Part shown: positions 12,101-23,236 of the stretch, in pieces
Layout: the number at the start of each line of letters is the position of its first letter
Numbering within the stretch: the first letter of the stretch is position 1
From: Taeniopygia guttata
Taxonomy: Eukaryota; Chordata; Aves; Passeriformes; Estrildidae
Length of the DNA stretch: 64,000 nt
NCBI RefSeq assembly: GCF_048771995.1
Contig: NC_133024.1
Location: forward strand, 26,180,001 to 26,244,000
Direction of reading: 5' to 3'
Notes under the pieces: generated by a model
The model's database searches: none
Told to the model about the DNA's origin: nothing
What the model saw: the letters and a program-made list of their open reading frames with translations, nothing else
Position numbers and translations under genes: made by a program

Positions 12101-15100
12101 ATGCTGAAGCACATTCTCCCACCCACCTAAGCAAGCAGGAAGCCAGGATAAGGGAGGCAGAAAGGCTAAGCCAGGGATTTCTTGGGTGAAATACCCACCA
12201 GTCCCTCTTGTCCTTGTGGGCGATGGTGACCCGCACAGCCTCTCCGCCCCGCCCCATGCGCTCCCCTGTAGTGTCCTTGCACAGCAGGGTAAAGCCACTC
12301 AGCTGGTTCTGACGGGCACTGTGGAGATCTGGGAAGAAAAACAAACACCAAACCAGAAAGCAACAGAACTACAAAGAATTCAAGTCAAGCCATAACTCCA
12401 GCTCCCATCTATTTTGCTGAACTGCAGCCCCATCAGAGCACAGTCAGGACTTTGCTTCTGGGGTGCACAGGTTCTTTCACTCACAGGGAAAAGTCAACAT
12501 TTGACTGGGTATCAGGAGAGAGTGGTAGCCATAGGTTCTGAGAGATGTCTGGCAGGTTTAGCCCAGAGATCTGTACAGACCACAGGGGTCTTTCTGCCTG
12601 TCACTCTAAGCCCAGCTGCACATATTCCCAGAAGGCCTCAAGATGCACCATGCAATCCAGAGGAAGAAGGAACAGCACCCACTGTGCCCCAGAGAACTCA
12701 ACACCTACAGTTTGGCATGGAAGGGATTGAACAAGCTCTGGGTCTGTCTCATTTGCCCTGCACAGACCATTACTGACCAGAGCTGTGCTCTGTGGGATGG
12801 TCTGAACATTATCTGTTTGCTGGCCCAACTCCAAGTCCTCAGTGAGCAAATATCCATAAAACCATCAAGGTATTGCCAGGTATTCCTATACCAATCTCAG
12901 CAGAAGCTGTAATGGGAAAAACTTAATCAGCCACAAAGGGGATCTGCCTGGGCTCATGCTGCAGAACAGCTTGGACCACCAGCTAATCATCACATCCTGC
13001 TATTGCAGGTGCCATTCCCACCCCCTGAGTGAGCCCTCCTCACACCTTAGCCCCTTGCTGAGGCTGGTGATGCTGTGGAGGGCAGTGCCATATGCTCTGC
13101 ACACCTGGATGAGAAAAGCTGCCTGACTCCCTGCCCAGCACAGCTCCCATAGGCAGGCAATGCAACTTCTGCTGGGGCTCTGCCTCTGCCCCTGGTCAAC
13201 ACCGGACAGCAGGGAGCCAACAGTGCCAGAAGCTGCACATCATATAGGTACAGAGAGCAGAGGGGTGACTTCAGGGAGTGGTGCACTCCCATTCAGCTGC
13301 TGTACAGCACCCCATTACCTTCCCCATGCAGAGTACATCTGGATGGATCGACCACTTTATTGAGAATGGCCCCAAAAACTTCATAGCCACAACACTGCCC
13401 TGCCCTCTCATGGGGGGAGAACTGGATTCTGTCATCCACACTGGGGTGGGTGCTGTAAGCAACGCTGTTGAGCTTTGTCAGACGGCTGGACACCACCCCT
13501 TTGGTGATGAGGATCTCCACATCTGAGCCGCTCATCAGCAAGTGCTCCGTGAACTCCACACCTGTCCTCATGTCCAGCAGCAGCTGCTGCAGCTGGGCCT
13601 TCTGCAAGTGCAGCAGGTTTTCCTTCTGCACCTTCAAGTCCTCCAGCTGCTTCAGCAGCCGGTCCCTGTGCTCTTCAATCGCTTTCACGTAGCCCCTGGC
13701 AAACAGGCAGATCTCTGTGGCCACAGCCTCTGCGCGACTGCGGACAGCACTGCCCATCTCATCGACCTGGCTCAGCACATCCTCCAGGGTGTCCATGTGC
13801 TGCTGGCTGTTCTTCAGCAGCTCCCGCAGGGCATCCCCGTGCCTGTGGATGACATTGCCGGTGAAGTCACAGGGGTGCTGACGGTGTCTGCCCAGCACGC
13901 AGTCCCGGCACACGGGCTGGTCACACTGCTCGCAGAACAGCTGCAGCTCCTCTGTGGGATGGGAGGGGCACAGGAGAGGCTTCCCGGCCTGGCTGCAATC
14001 CTTGGTGTTCTCCAGCTCTGTCACAGCATGGGAGGCTGTTTTCTTCTGTCTCCTAGGCAGGAGCAAACACCAATCACTTTATGCATGTTGGCTACAAAAT
14101 ACAAAAACTGAGATCCTTTTCAAACGCCTATTTGCAACGGGCTGCAAGCCACAGTGTGCACTGCTCCTTCCTGTCTCCATTGAAATTCCCCAAAAGGATT
14201 TATGCTCTCCTGAGAACTAGGCTCCACACAAAGGAGGAGCTCATTAGGGGCTGCTCCCTGGCTCCCGGAGCTTCCCTGACTGCATGGTCAGCACGGATTT
14301 CAGACACAAGGCAAGTGAGCTCTAATATACCTTAGGGGGAAATCTTGTTCAGGCCACTGCCAGAAGACAGTCAAACAGTAAAACATTTACTATTCCAAAA
14401 GTCAAACTCAGCTTCCTTCTGCTTGCCAGGTTAGGTCCTGCTCAGAAGAGACCAAGGATGGGACAAGAATAACCTGTTACAACCCAGGTATCCACCATGT
14501 CACTGGGCAGCACTAGAATATTTCCACTTTCTGCTATTTTGAACACTGGGATTTAGTTATTGAGAAGGATGTAAAACCCTCCTCTCCTTACTTGTCTCCT
14601 GCACTAATGACTGGTGGCAGTTGTAATGGGAGCTCCAAGCCATAACCAAAGACATACTCCAAGGACCAAGCTCTGCAGAGTTGCACTGGTAACACAAAGC
14701 AACCTCACCACAGGCTCTTATGCTTCTACTTTTGCTTCCCACTAATCTCCCTTAGACCCACCACATTTTCAAAGCCTTCCAGTATTGCCTTCCTGTGACT
14801 TCAGCCTAACATCTCTCTCACTTATTCCAAAGAGCACAACCATGGCACTCAGAACCATAGAAACTCTCCCCGCGATACCAGGAAATCCTTTCAAAATGGT
14901 TTTTCTTAGCCCTTGTTCTGCTCTGACATCAACTTAAAGTACATCTGTAGATGCCAGTGAGGTGAAAAAATGATAGCAGTAAATACTATAGGAAGTGGGT
15001 CACAGGGACAAATTTTCTGTTACTTTCTCCCTTCCGCAATTATCCCTGGCAGAGCAGCAGGCTGCTATTCAAGGTATCTTATCACTCTTCAGCAGCTCCA

Positions 15101-16526
15101 TGGGGTATGAGGCATTAGCTAATCGGAATGGTATGCTGAAAATTACACCCGGAGTGGAAAGGTAACTAAGAGCCTCAACCATTTTCCCACAGGCACCAGT
15201 ACTTGCAGGGGGGCAGGGCAGGGAGGAATATGTCTCAGTTCCTTCTGGGGAAAGAATTTGCTAATCAAGCAGAAAGGAGCACCAAATGTGGAGGGAATAG
15301 GCTGAATTGCTTAATCCAGGCTGAGGCTTCCCTGGCTTGTGCTGTTGGGTGTTTTTTCTGACCCTGCCTGTCACCTCCTTGCTTCAGAAGGCCATTCAGG
15401 CTTTACATCACTTTTCTTCTGTTGTGCTGTCCTCTACCTGGCTTAGAGGCACTGCACTCCTTTCCTCTTTAACTCCTAACTCTGCTGCAGTCACCTTTTG
15501 TTTCTGCAGTAATTCTACAAAATGTGTCAGGCAAGCACAGGGGTTGATCATCAGCAGGTAGCAACCACACTAGCAGCACTTACACAGGACTTTCAGTTTG
15601 CCTAAGGGTGCCTTGAAACATACACACAGTAAATGGTCCTGGAGGTGGAGAGAGGCAGAGCAGACTTAACGTTCCCCTTTTCCTTTGGGAGATGTGTCTT
15701 TTCCAAAGTGGGATGGTACAAGAGCATCAGAGGCTCGTGTCATGCTAGTATCTAGCCATACCCATGTCTGTTGCCCAGTGACACTAAACTGAGATGATAA
15801 CCAGCATGTGGACACCACTACAGGCAACGAGTGGCTTGATTTTGGACTCAGTGGCCAACAACATGGCTGATGGACCTATTCCCAGGAAGTTCCAAGTAGT
15901 GTTTGGACACCACTCACAGGCACATGGGATTCCTGGGGCTGTTTTCGGCCAGGACTTGGACTCCGTGATCCTTGTGGGTCCCTTCCAACTCCAGATATTC
16001 CATGATTCTATGCCAGCAGCTTGCTTGTCCCCACCCGAGTACAGAGCATCCCTGCGGGCATCCTCTGCGCAGGGGAGGTGAGCGGTGGGTGCAAACCAGG
16101 AGCCACGCCAGTTCTCGCTCTGGCTCGCCCTGAGCGGGTCCGTGCGCGCTGCGCCCTCCCGCCGCCCCCAGCCGCGGTGTCCCCCCGGGCCGCCGCTCAC
16201 CTGTGCGCCCTGCAGCAGAAGCGGCAGAGGCGGAGGCCGCACGTCAGGCACCGCCCGGCCGCCGCCCCGTCGGCGCAGAGGTCGCACCCGGCCGCGGCCC
16301 GGCCGCGGCTCCCAGCCAGGCAGTCGGGGGGCAGCTGCCCCACGCCGCCGGCCGGCAGCGACAGCTCGGCGTCGCACACCGGGCACAGGACCGGGCGGGC
16401 GGCGCCCGGCGGCCCCTCCGGCGGCCCGAGCCGGCGCAGGCAGGGCTCGCACAGCGAGTGCAGGCAGGGCAGCAGCCGCGGCGACGCGCAGGGCTGGGCG
16501 CACTGCGGGCAGCGCGGTGCCGACAT
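9037..16526 (-). CDS. TRIM45: TRIM45, tripartite-motif E3 ubiquitin ligase (complete, six coding exons)
   Basis: The coding sequence joins 16526-16201, 14052-13319, 12328-12199, 10418-10304, 10085-9959 and 9188-9037, predicting 527 aa (human about 580). A C3HC4 RING uses C6, C9, C21, H23, C26, C29, C48 and C51. B-box 1 starts at C81 and C84. B-box 2 uses C137, H140, C149, C152, C157, C160, H165 and H168. A coiled coil follows to about residue 320, then a filamin-type repeat (about 335-450) and a Gly/His/Cys-rich tail ending RSLLRTVAL, as in human. All junctions are GT-AG and keep phase. The start is fixed by an in-frame TGA five codons upstream. The family acts as RING ubiquitin ligases; human TRIM45 dampens MAPK-driven transcription. 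The shorter N-terminus accounts for most of the length difference from human. Confidence 0.96.
9959..10085 (-). CDS. TRIM45: TRIM45 coding exon 5 (end of filamin repeat, Cys-rich linker)
   Basis: Residues 436-477 begin GSPFTLMVK, the typical last strand of a filamin repeat. They then read GVFHCCTFCSSGGQK and CACGGTMP, as in human TRIM45. Acceptor is CTGCAG|GGC and donor is CCAG|GTGGGT. Confidence 0.95.
10304..10418 (-). CDS. TRIM45: TRIM45 coding exon 4 (filamin repeat)
   Basis: Residues 397-435, containing DNGDGTYCISYNPEEPGLY, the hallmark D-G-T-Y strand pair of filamin repeats. The human residue order is kept without length change. Acceptor is CACAG|TGC and donor is CAG|GTAGCA. Confidence 0.94.
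12199..12328 (-). CDS. TRIM45: TRIM45 coding exon 3 (filamin repeat)
   Basis: Residues 354-396 with both edges split. The segment SGFTLLCKDTTGERMGRGGE matches the human filamin-type strand region. Acceptor is CCCAG|ATC and donor is GACTG|GTGGGT. Confidence 0.94.
13319..14052 (-). CDS. TRIM45: TRIM45 coding exon 2 (B-box 2, coiled coil, start of filamin repeat)
   Basis: This is the largest exon, residues 109-353. It opens with RRQKK, identical to human across the junction, then a complete B-box 2. A long amphipathic helix region contains YVKAIEEHRDRLLKQLEDLK, near-identical to human TRIM45. It continues to the GYEVFG segment that begins the filamin domain. Acceptor is CCTAG|G and donor is GAAG|GTAATG. 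Confidence 0.96.
15845..16013 (+). mobile_element. CR1 LINE 3' fragment in TRIM45 intron 1
   Basis: The plus strand ends in GATCCTTGTGGGTCCCTTCC, then CCATGATTCTATG, the standard avian CR1 tail with its ATTCTATG-type terminus. The left edge is uncertain. It is antisense to TRIM45 and ends about 190 bases from exon 1. Confidence 0.75.
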
Positions 16527-16860
16527 GCCGGCGGCCCCTCACGGACGCTCCGCCGAGCGTTCCCGCGGGGAGCGCCTCGCGCCGCCCCGCACCGCGGGGT
16601 CGGTCCCCGCCCCGGCGCCGCCCGCCCCGTGAGCAGCGCGGGGGCCGCGCTGTGAGGGGCGGGGGCCGCCGGGGGACCCTGCTGTCGCCTACCCCGCCGC
16701 TCCTCCTCCGGCGAAGGCGGCCGGAGGGGATCTGGCAGTCCCCTTTGTCCTCGTCCCCCTCACCGAGGCGCGGAGGGACGGGTCCGCTCTCCCTCCTCCG
16801 GGCCCCGTGGGGTTATCTCCGCCGGCTGTGTGGGAAACGGCCCCTTCCCACCCCACCGCT
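16080..16860. promoter_or_regulatory. CpG island at the TRIM45 promoter and first exon
   Basis: This is a dense run of CpG dinucleotides and GC boxes covering TRIM45 exon 1 and sequence upstream of it. No TATA box was seen. Long open frames on the opposite strand here (up to 308 codons) are by-products of GC richness. Confidence 0.7.
16201..16526 (-). CDS. TRIM45: TRIM45 coding exon 1 (RING and B-box 1)
   Basis: This exon encodes residues 1-108 plus two bases of codon 109. It carries the full C3HC4 RING and most of B-box 1, ending in RAHR before donor AG|GTGAGC. It is extremely GC-rich and sits inside a CpG island. The PRLLPCLHSLC core closely matches human TRIM45. The N-terminal extension of about 24 residues found before the RING in human is absent, and an in-frame stop upstream excludes a longer start on this exon. 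Confidence 0.93.
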
Positions 16861-18038
16861 GGCAGATCATGTTTCCACTTCTTCCACTTCCAAACCTCCT
16901 GGTTTACCGCCTGACTGGCCTCTGCAGCCTCTTTGTCGGTCTGCTAGATGCCTTCAGGCCTTGCCAGTTTTTCCATCGGAGAACTCCCGCACAGCTGAGC
17001 GAGAGCGGTGAAACTTAAAACCGAGACGGTGCCAGGCGGCCGGGCTTCCCTGCGACTGCCCACCGGGAAGGGCTGCTGGCCGTCTGCATTCACTGCACCT
17101 GGGAATTCGGAATACTGCAAAAAGCAGGCTTGGAAAGCCCGACGTCAGTGAAGCCCTGCATGATGCCCCTTGGACTTTGATGGCATCTACATGGTTGTCG
17201 TTATCAGTCGGACGTGTAAGCTCTTCAAAGACTGAAATAAATTTTCCTTGGTTTGAAAAAGCTCTTTTCCATAAAGTGTCCTCTAGAGTACCACATTCAG
17301 CCTTTAATAACTGAACTTTTTACCAGCCTCTCCATTAGTTTGCCCAGGACATTCAGTATCTTGCCTGTCCCATCCTGCTAGCTGCTTTGAATACAATATA
17401 ATGTGAAGAGCATTTGAGACTTCTGGAGTTTCAGTTCCCTAAGTCAAAAATCAACAACTAGGAAGATCTCCAGTCAGGTTTTTGGTTTTTTAGAACCAGA
17501 GTCCATTTGCAGAGCAGTAGATAAATACTTAATATCTACATATAACACAAGTATTTCCTCTGTAACAGATGTTAATGCCACTTTGATGCCCAATGGCACA
17601 GAAATCCTCTTGTGATACACTCAAAACATTCCTGTGTCTTTTATGTTGTAATACAAGATCAAAGTTTTAGGTCATGATGAAGTGTTTTCAACCTCAAAGC
17701 CAATCAAAAGAAAAAAGATGTTCCAACAGTCTTCTTCAGATGAACTATTAGCAAGTGCAGTGTTTGCAGAGGTTAGAGGATAAAAGCTGCAGTAATTGTG
17801 AGACAAGATGACTTGATAACAATATTCAATATTGTCACAAAGAAAGACTGGTTCTTTTAATCACGCTGGAGGAAAGAATGGCCCTGTAAACGTGGGTGTG
17901 GGAAGAAAACAGGGGAAGAGTCATAATGCCACCATTGTGCAGAAAACGTCAGCTACCTAGAGAACAGCAACATCTTCCATCGCTGCAGATAGATGGTGGA
18001 ATCAGCTGCGACTGGCAGTGGCAGAGGAAATGAGGATC

Positions 18039-18067
18039 CAGCCCAGCTGATCTGATCAGCTGGGCTG
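18039..18067. repeat. Near-perfect 29-base palindrome
   Basis: Two 14-base arms, CAGCCCAGCTGATC and its exact reverse complement, are separated by a single T. It could extrude as a cruciform. No associated element or gene was recognised. Confidence 0.8.
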
Positions 18068-19191
18068 CCACTGATCAGGCTGGAGCACAGATTACTGCTG
18101 AGTAATGTATTTATGAGTTACCAGTACAAAGCAGGAGCACTCTCAGGATGTCTGGAGGAAGTTGTAGTGAAATGGGCTGGAGAGAATCATCAAGGGAGCC
18201 CTGTGAGACTTGGGGAAAGAAAGGAAAAGCAGAAATACAGGGGAAAAAAAACCCAAAAAACCCCAAAAAATGAACCCTGTGACCCACAAAACAGGAGCTG
18301 CTTTAGTACAAACTCATGATTCACTTTGGTTACTTTCCCCATAATATTGCTTTCTTGGGTACTGTCATCCAGTGGAGGAAGCCCCTGTGCCACAACATCC
18401 TAAACTGTGGAAGGCAACTCAGTGGACATGAAAAATGGAGCTCTGTGAGTATCTCTAATGAAGCACATTGGTCTGCAAAGCACTGCAAAGAACTTGACCG
18501 ACAGAGCATCTCACATCTTGGATTATTCAGAGTTTACTTTGTAACTGATCAAAATTTACGGATGAAAAATCCAGTATGTTAATTTATATACACTGGAGGG
18601 CAATCAAGGAGCATAGTTACATAAATGAAGCAATGAAAATGTTATTAAAATTAAACCAATGTCTTTCTTTTTCCACAAGAGTTGATGGATAGCTAATTAT
18701 TCTCATTTGACCCAAGATCTACTTGAAATTAAGTCCTCTTTAAACTTGTTTTCCTGCCCCTATTGTGAATGATGTCTATCAGAACCTCCCAGAGTAGTTG
18801 CTCTGAGTGATCTGGTCTTTCCGCACCTTACTTTCACTGCCACCTCCTTCCTCTTTTTCCTGTTTATCTGCTTCTCATTTCCTACAATTAAACACTAGAT
18901 CATTACACTGAGATATGGAATATTTGTTTCCTTCTTCCTTCTCGTCAGGGACTTCTGACTAATATTTCTATTGTATCTCCTAATTAGCCTCTTCTGGGGA
19001 AAGCTTTATGCTGCTTTCCCATTTATATTTTTCTGAAGGAATATTGGTAAAACTTTTTATAGCATGTTCAAAAAAATCTTTAAAGGATAATTTCCCTCCT
19101 AGACTCTGTGAGTAGCATGGGTATAATCCATTTATTAAATTTTGAACTGGATGCCTCATGCTTTCCTGAACCTATTTTCTGGACATTCTGC

Positions 19192-19234
19192 CATAAGAAA
19201 CAAATAAACTGAAAAAGTTTATTTGTTTCTTATG
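19192..19234. repeat. Perfect 18-bp inverted repeat, 7-base loop
   Basis: The left arm CATAAGAAACAAATAAAC (19192-19209) is exactly reverse complementary to 19217-19234; the loop is TGAAAAA. No flanking target-site duplication or transposon ends were recognised, so its origin is unknown. Confidence 0.85.
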
Positions 19235-19765
19235 TGAAATGGAAGTCATTGGTGAACAGGACTGAAGAAAAGACCAAGATGACTTGTTGACAGAAACCTG
19301 GGAACTTGTCAAAGTAGCAGAACTTATCTTAATGGCAGCCAGAGGAGCATGGAAAATTACTCATTTGGGGGATTTACAAAGAAAAGACAAGTAGAACATA
19401 CTGCTGGATTGTTTCCTGTTGACCAACAAGTCCAGTTTTGCTGTGAATTTGTCAGCCCTGGGAACTACTGTGTTTCAGAGACTTTTCTAAACGTGGCAGA
19501 TTTGCCAGGCTTGGTCTGGGAGTACTTGATGCATCATTACCCAGGTGATAGCTCTTCCCCTTTATATCAATCTCATCCAGAAAATCCAACAAAGGATTTA
19601 CAAACATAACCCAGTTTGGGCAGAACCTCTCCCACAGTCAGCTAAAGATGGATTTGAAATTGTCACTTCAATGGTGAGAGGAGCATTTCTGTGAGGCAGA
19701 GGCCGTTGTTATCCCCAATCCTCACTTTCTGCATCCAGCTTGATGTCCATGGACTCACCACATGC

Positions 19766-19835
19766 TGAGTAAAAGATTTCTTCCTAACATTTAACCTAAA
19801 TATCTCGTTTTTTAGTTTAAAACCGTGTTTTAAAA
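19766..19835 (-). mobile_element. CR1 LINE 3' fragment
   Basis: The text AAAAGATTTCTTCCTAACAT, then TAACCTAAATAT and AGTTTAAAACC, matches the reverse complement of the CR1 3' region (AGAATTTCTTCCTAATATCT in the usual reverse-strand form). It is a short, diverged piece. Confidence 0.55.
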
Positions 19836-20931
19836 GGAGGTGCCATTTGGCCTTTACTTGTGCTGGGCCTCAAACATGCACAAGTAAATTGCTCCTAGCC
19901 CAAGTCTCACATGACAAAATTTCTGCAAGCCCATGGGGGAACATTACAGCTGCAACAGAAGGACAACACTGATTTCCTGCTTAGAACACCACTTGGGACA
20001 GAGAGAGAGGACTTCTGTCCTGGGATTTCAGAGATTTTCTACAAAGCATTCCTAGGGGAACTCACTCTCCAGAGAAACACCTTCACTACCAAACATCTCC
20101 CTTTGCACTCTATACACTCTCTCTTTTAAATCTGTCAGTAGCTTTTCCTCTTAAGGCTTGTTTTGAGCTTTGGAGACAAAACTAAACCGAATCTCAAGTT
20201 ACCTCATTTAACACAAGCCCATGTATCTTCATTTTCATGTACATTTCTGTGAGCTGCTGATGTCACACATCAAACTTACGCTCCAGCAGGACTTCAGCCA
20301 CTGCAGTGTAACCTGGGAGAGGTGAAGGAGGAAGGCAGCAGAACAGCACACCTGGCAGCCTAAACCTCTGCCACTCACTAATGGGAGGCTCACCATCATC
20401 ACACATGGACTTAGCTTAACCCTGAAACAGCAAACAGGAAGTGGATAGGGCATGGAGATGTGTTAACACTTGAAACAGAAAGAAAGCAGCAAAAGATGTG
20501 TGGATCTCTCTTGTCCTCCAGATTTGCAACAGGAAAGAGTCTGTAGTTGTCAAGCATTATCCCCCTCAGCTGGCAGCAGCTCTTTGAAGACCAAAGCAGC
20601 TGCAGCTAAACCACCCAGCAACACAGGATTTGTGCAGACTTGCCCTTGCTGTGGCTTTTGACCAGACATTCCTGCTTTCCCCTCCCTCCCTGCAGCTTTC
20701 CAGCCACCTGCTGCCACTTTCAGCTTTCTGTTGCTATATATATTCTTTTTAATCTCTCCTGAATCCTGCCTACATTTTCTGAAGGGAAGATGAAACCGTA
20801 TTTTTTTCAAGGAGGCCTTTCTAAGGAAGCAAGTTCTTTCTGATGTCAGGCCATTAATCTTTTTTAGCTTCCTTCAGGCATACTTGAGAGAGGGAAGTGA
20901 TCTGAAAGGCTGTGAGTTTCTACATGCAAAA

Positions 20932-21085
20932 GATCATAGAATACTCAGAGTTGGGAGGGACCCACAAGGATCATTGAATTCCAACTACTGACCCTGCACA
21001 CGACAGCCCTAAGAACAATACCATGTACCCAAGAATGTTGTCCAATCACTTCTTGAGTTCTGTCAGGCTTGGTGCTGTGCCCACT
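20932..21085 (-). mobile_element. CR1 LINE 3' end fragment
   Basis: It begins ATCATAGAATACTCAGAGTT and continues GGGACCCACAAGGATCATTG. It ends near CTGTCAGGCTTGGTGCTGTG. This is the reverse-strand form of an avian CR1 3' end, including its ATTCTATG-type terminus. Confidence 0.8.
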
Positions 21086-23125
21086 TAATACTGATACTGA
21101 GAAGACAAATGGACTTGTTTTTTTTTTTCTCCTTTCCCTTCACTGCTGGGACAAGGAGATAAAAGGGTATAAGAGCAGGTATTTCACTGAGATAGAGCTA
21201 GGAACAAAAACCTGGCCTTGCTGCAGGGCAGTGAGAGCAGGGAATTCACTTAGATGAGACTTGAGGTCAGTATGAGGCCTGACCAAGCACACTTTTATGC
21301 ATATATGTACACAAAAAGAAGTATAAAATCTGACTAGTTCCCTGCAGGAGCAGGTGTTAATCTCATGAGTCAGCATTTTGTTTCAGACAGGTACAGGCCA
21401 GCCTGCTTATCAAGCACCAAAGCTTGAGCTGGTGAGTTGAATTCTATCAACAGCTGCAGTTAGTTTCTTGGTCTAGAACAGACAAAAAAACAACTCCCCC
21501 ATAAAACTCCTGGCACTAGCAGTTTCTCAGACACTGCCTTGAGCTTTACTAGCCTTCAGTATTCCAGCAAACACACTTCCATGAAATCCCAAGGGCAGCT
21601 CATTTCTAACCACAGAACACTTTGTGACCCCAGCCTGAACCACAGGAAGTCACAGGCTGTGGAGATGGTGGGAAGTGACTGGAGCCATCTGGAATGGATG
21701 TGTCCCTCCCACCTAGAGAGTTCCAAGTTAAAGAAAATAGATGACTCAAAGGATTAATTCCAATCCTGTATTCTAAAATGAATTCTCATTAATTACAGAG
21801 CATTTGTAGCAAACATTAGCAGAGGCAACAGCATTACCTGTGGCACTATGGTTATGTAGTCCCATCCCAACTGTGGCACTGCTGTCTCTTCATGAGTTGA
21901 GGGATTTCTTCCAAGCAATTTTAACTGTTATTTCACAAAATACAGAAATATAAACCTTCTTCACATCCCAAAGCTAACATTGGAAAAATAAATCATGGAA
22001 GCGCCAATGAACATTTGAACAGACCCTCTTTTGAATCTCACTTTTTTATTTTCTAGATCTGTTTAGAAGAACCTTTCCTTTACAAAAAAACAAGTCAGAA
22101 AAAAAGAAGCATTATTTTCTTCATTCTCCTATAACTGAACTGACAAAAGGACAGAGGCTGGCTCCATCCTATCACTACCTTTAGGAGGAAATTTCACAAT
22201 TTAAAAAAAAAAAAAAAGTCTGGTTTTGATACTTGCAGCTATTTTCTTTCCCAGACTTGAAAATTATTTTCATTTTATAGATCTCCATCATAAATGTTTT
22301 TGGCAAGGTTTACTACAACCTAAGGAACAGATAACAAAGCATTTCCTCAAAGTCTTAAATTTTATAGGTAATCATTGCTAATAAAATAATGACTACTTTA
22401 ACAAGTCAAATAAAATGAATATAAGAACCATGGGCATTAGAATATTACATAAACACACAGCAAACCAGCTTAATACAATTATATGTATCAGTTTTCTGTT
22501 ATATCAAAACCCACATACTTTCAGTATAGAAAAAAGATTCTGATTTTAACTTCAAATACTCACTTTATATTTACTATAAAAATACTAAATGAGATTTTTG
22601 AAAAACAATCCTCCAGTCCAGATGCAATCTCTAACATTAACTACACAGAAAACACAATTTTTGGGAGCAACTGTAAACCACAGAAGGAATAAATTCTGTC
22701 TGATGCAAATACTTATCCACCAGAAACAGACTGGCTTCCTAATCTCCAGGTTCCTTATCAATGCAGGTCCCTTCCCTCACCTCAGTTCTTCCTGACATTT
22801 TATTCCCATATCTTGTGCAAATACATGCGCCAGAAAGTTTCACAGGCAATTTCTAAAACCTCCTGCCTTCAGCATACCTAACAGAGGTATCAAGATGCTT
22901 ACTTGTAAAGCTCCAGCAGCCTGAGTTTACAACCTCATGAAAAATTTTTTTGGTGAAAAAGTGTAAGGTCACAGCAGTGTGTCCAGCTCAGAAACTCATT
23001 CCCAGGGCTTCCTAGATTGCTCTGTAGGGCACAAATACAGTAAGGACATGGCCCTTTTCATACTAATGGCACTGACATAAAAACACTTCAGAATTAAACT
23101 GCACATCTGTAGAGAGATATTGTAA

Positions 23126-23131
23126 TTTATT
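23126..23131 (-). terminator. Candidate SPICE1 polyadenylation signal (AATAAA)
   Basis: The minus strand reads AATAAA about 52 bases beyond the SPICE1 stop codon. A second AATAAA lies near 22799-22804, so the untranslated region may be longer. Motif position is the only support. Confidence 0.35.
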
Positions 23132-23182
23132 TGTAGTTCATTAAAAATATTTTAAAAAAACAGGACTTGAGGTCAACTTGCT

Positions 23183-23236
23183 TTACATAACATGCATTGA
23201 CAATGCAAACCATCCTTCTTCTTTTTGCTTTTCTAT
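23183..23236 (-). CDS. SPICE1: SPICE1 final coding exon
   Basis: Residues 796-812 and TAA stop. [17 protein letters not shown] aligns with the human end [17 protein letters not shown]. Acceptor is TTACAG|ATA. This fixes the gene end. Confidence 0.95.
   Translation of the reverse strand: MEKQKEEGWFALSMHVM

Larger units (their letters stand above)
9189..16200. other. TRIM45 introns
   Basis: Introns lie at 9189-9958, 10086-10303, 10419-12198, 12329-13318 and 14053-16200. Apart from a CR1 tail in intron 1 (about 15845-16013), no known repeat or second gene was recognised. Scattered open frames of 60-120 codons look like noise. Confidence 0.5.
16861..23100. other. TRIM45-SPICE1 intergenic region
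   Basis: It holds two CR1 fragments (19766-19835 and 20932-21085) and two strong palindromes (18039-18067 and 19192-19234), each listed separately. No gene was recognised. The junction between gene blocks that are on different chromosomes in human must fall here. Confidence 0.5.

Noticed and set aside
16085-17011. Plus-strand 308-codon and other long frames over TRIM45 exon 1
   Set aside because: They are antisense by-products of the TRIM45 CpG island. The minus frame encodes a perfect C3HC4 RING.
19854-19889. Imperfectly spaced 11-bp inverted repeat
   Set aside because: Short arms and a 14-base loop make chance likely.
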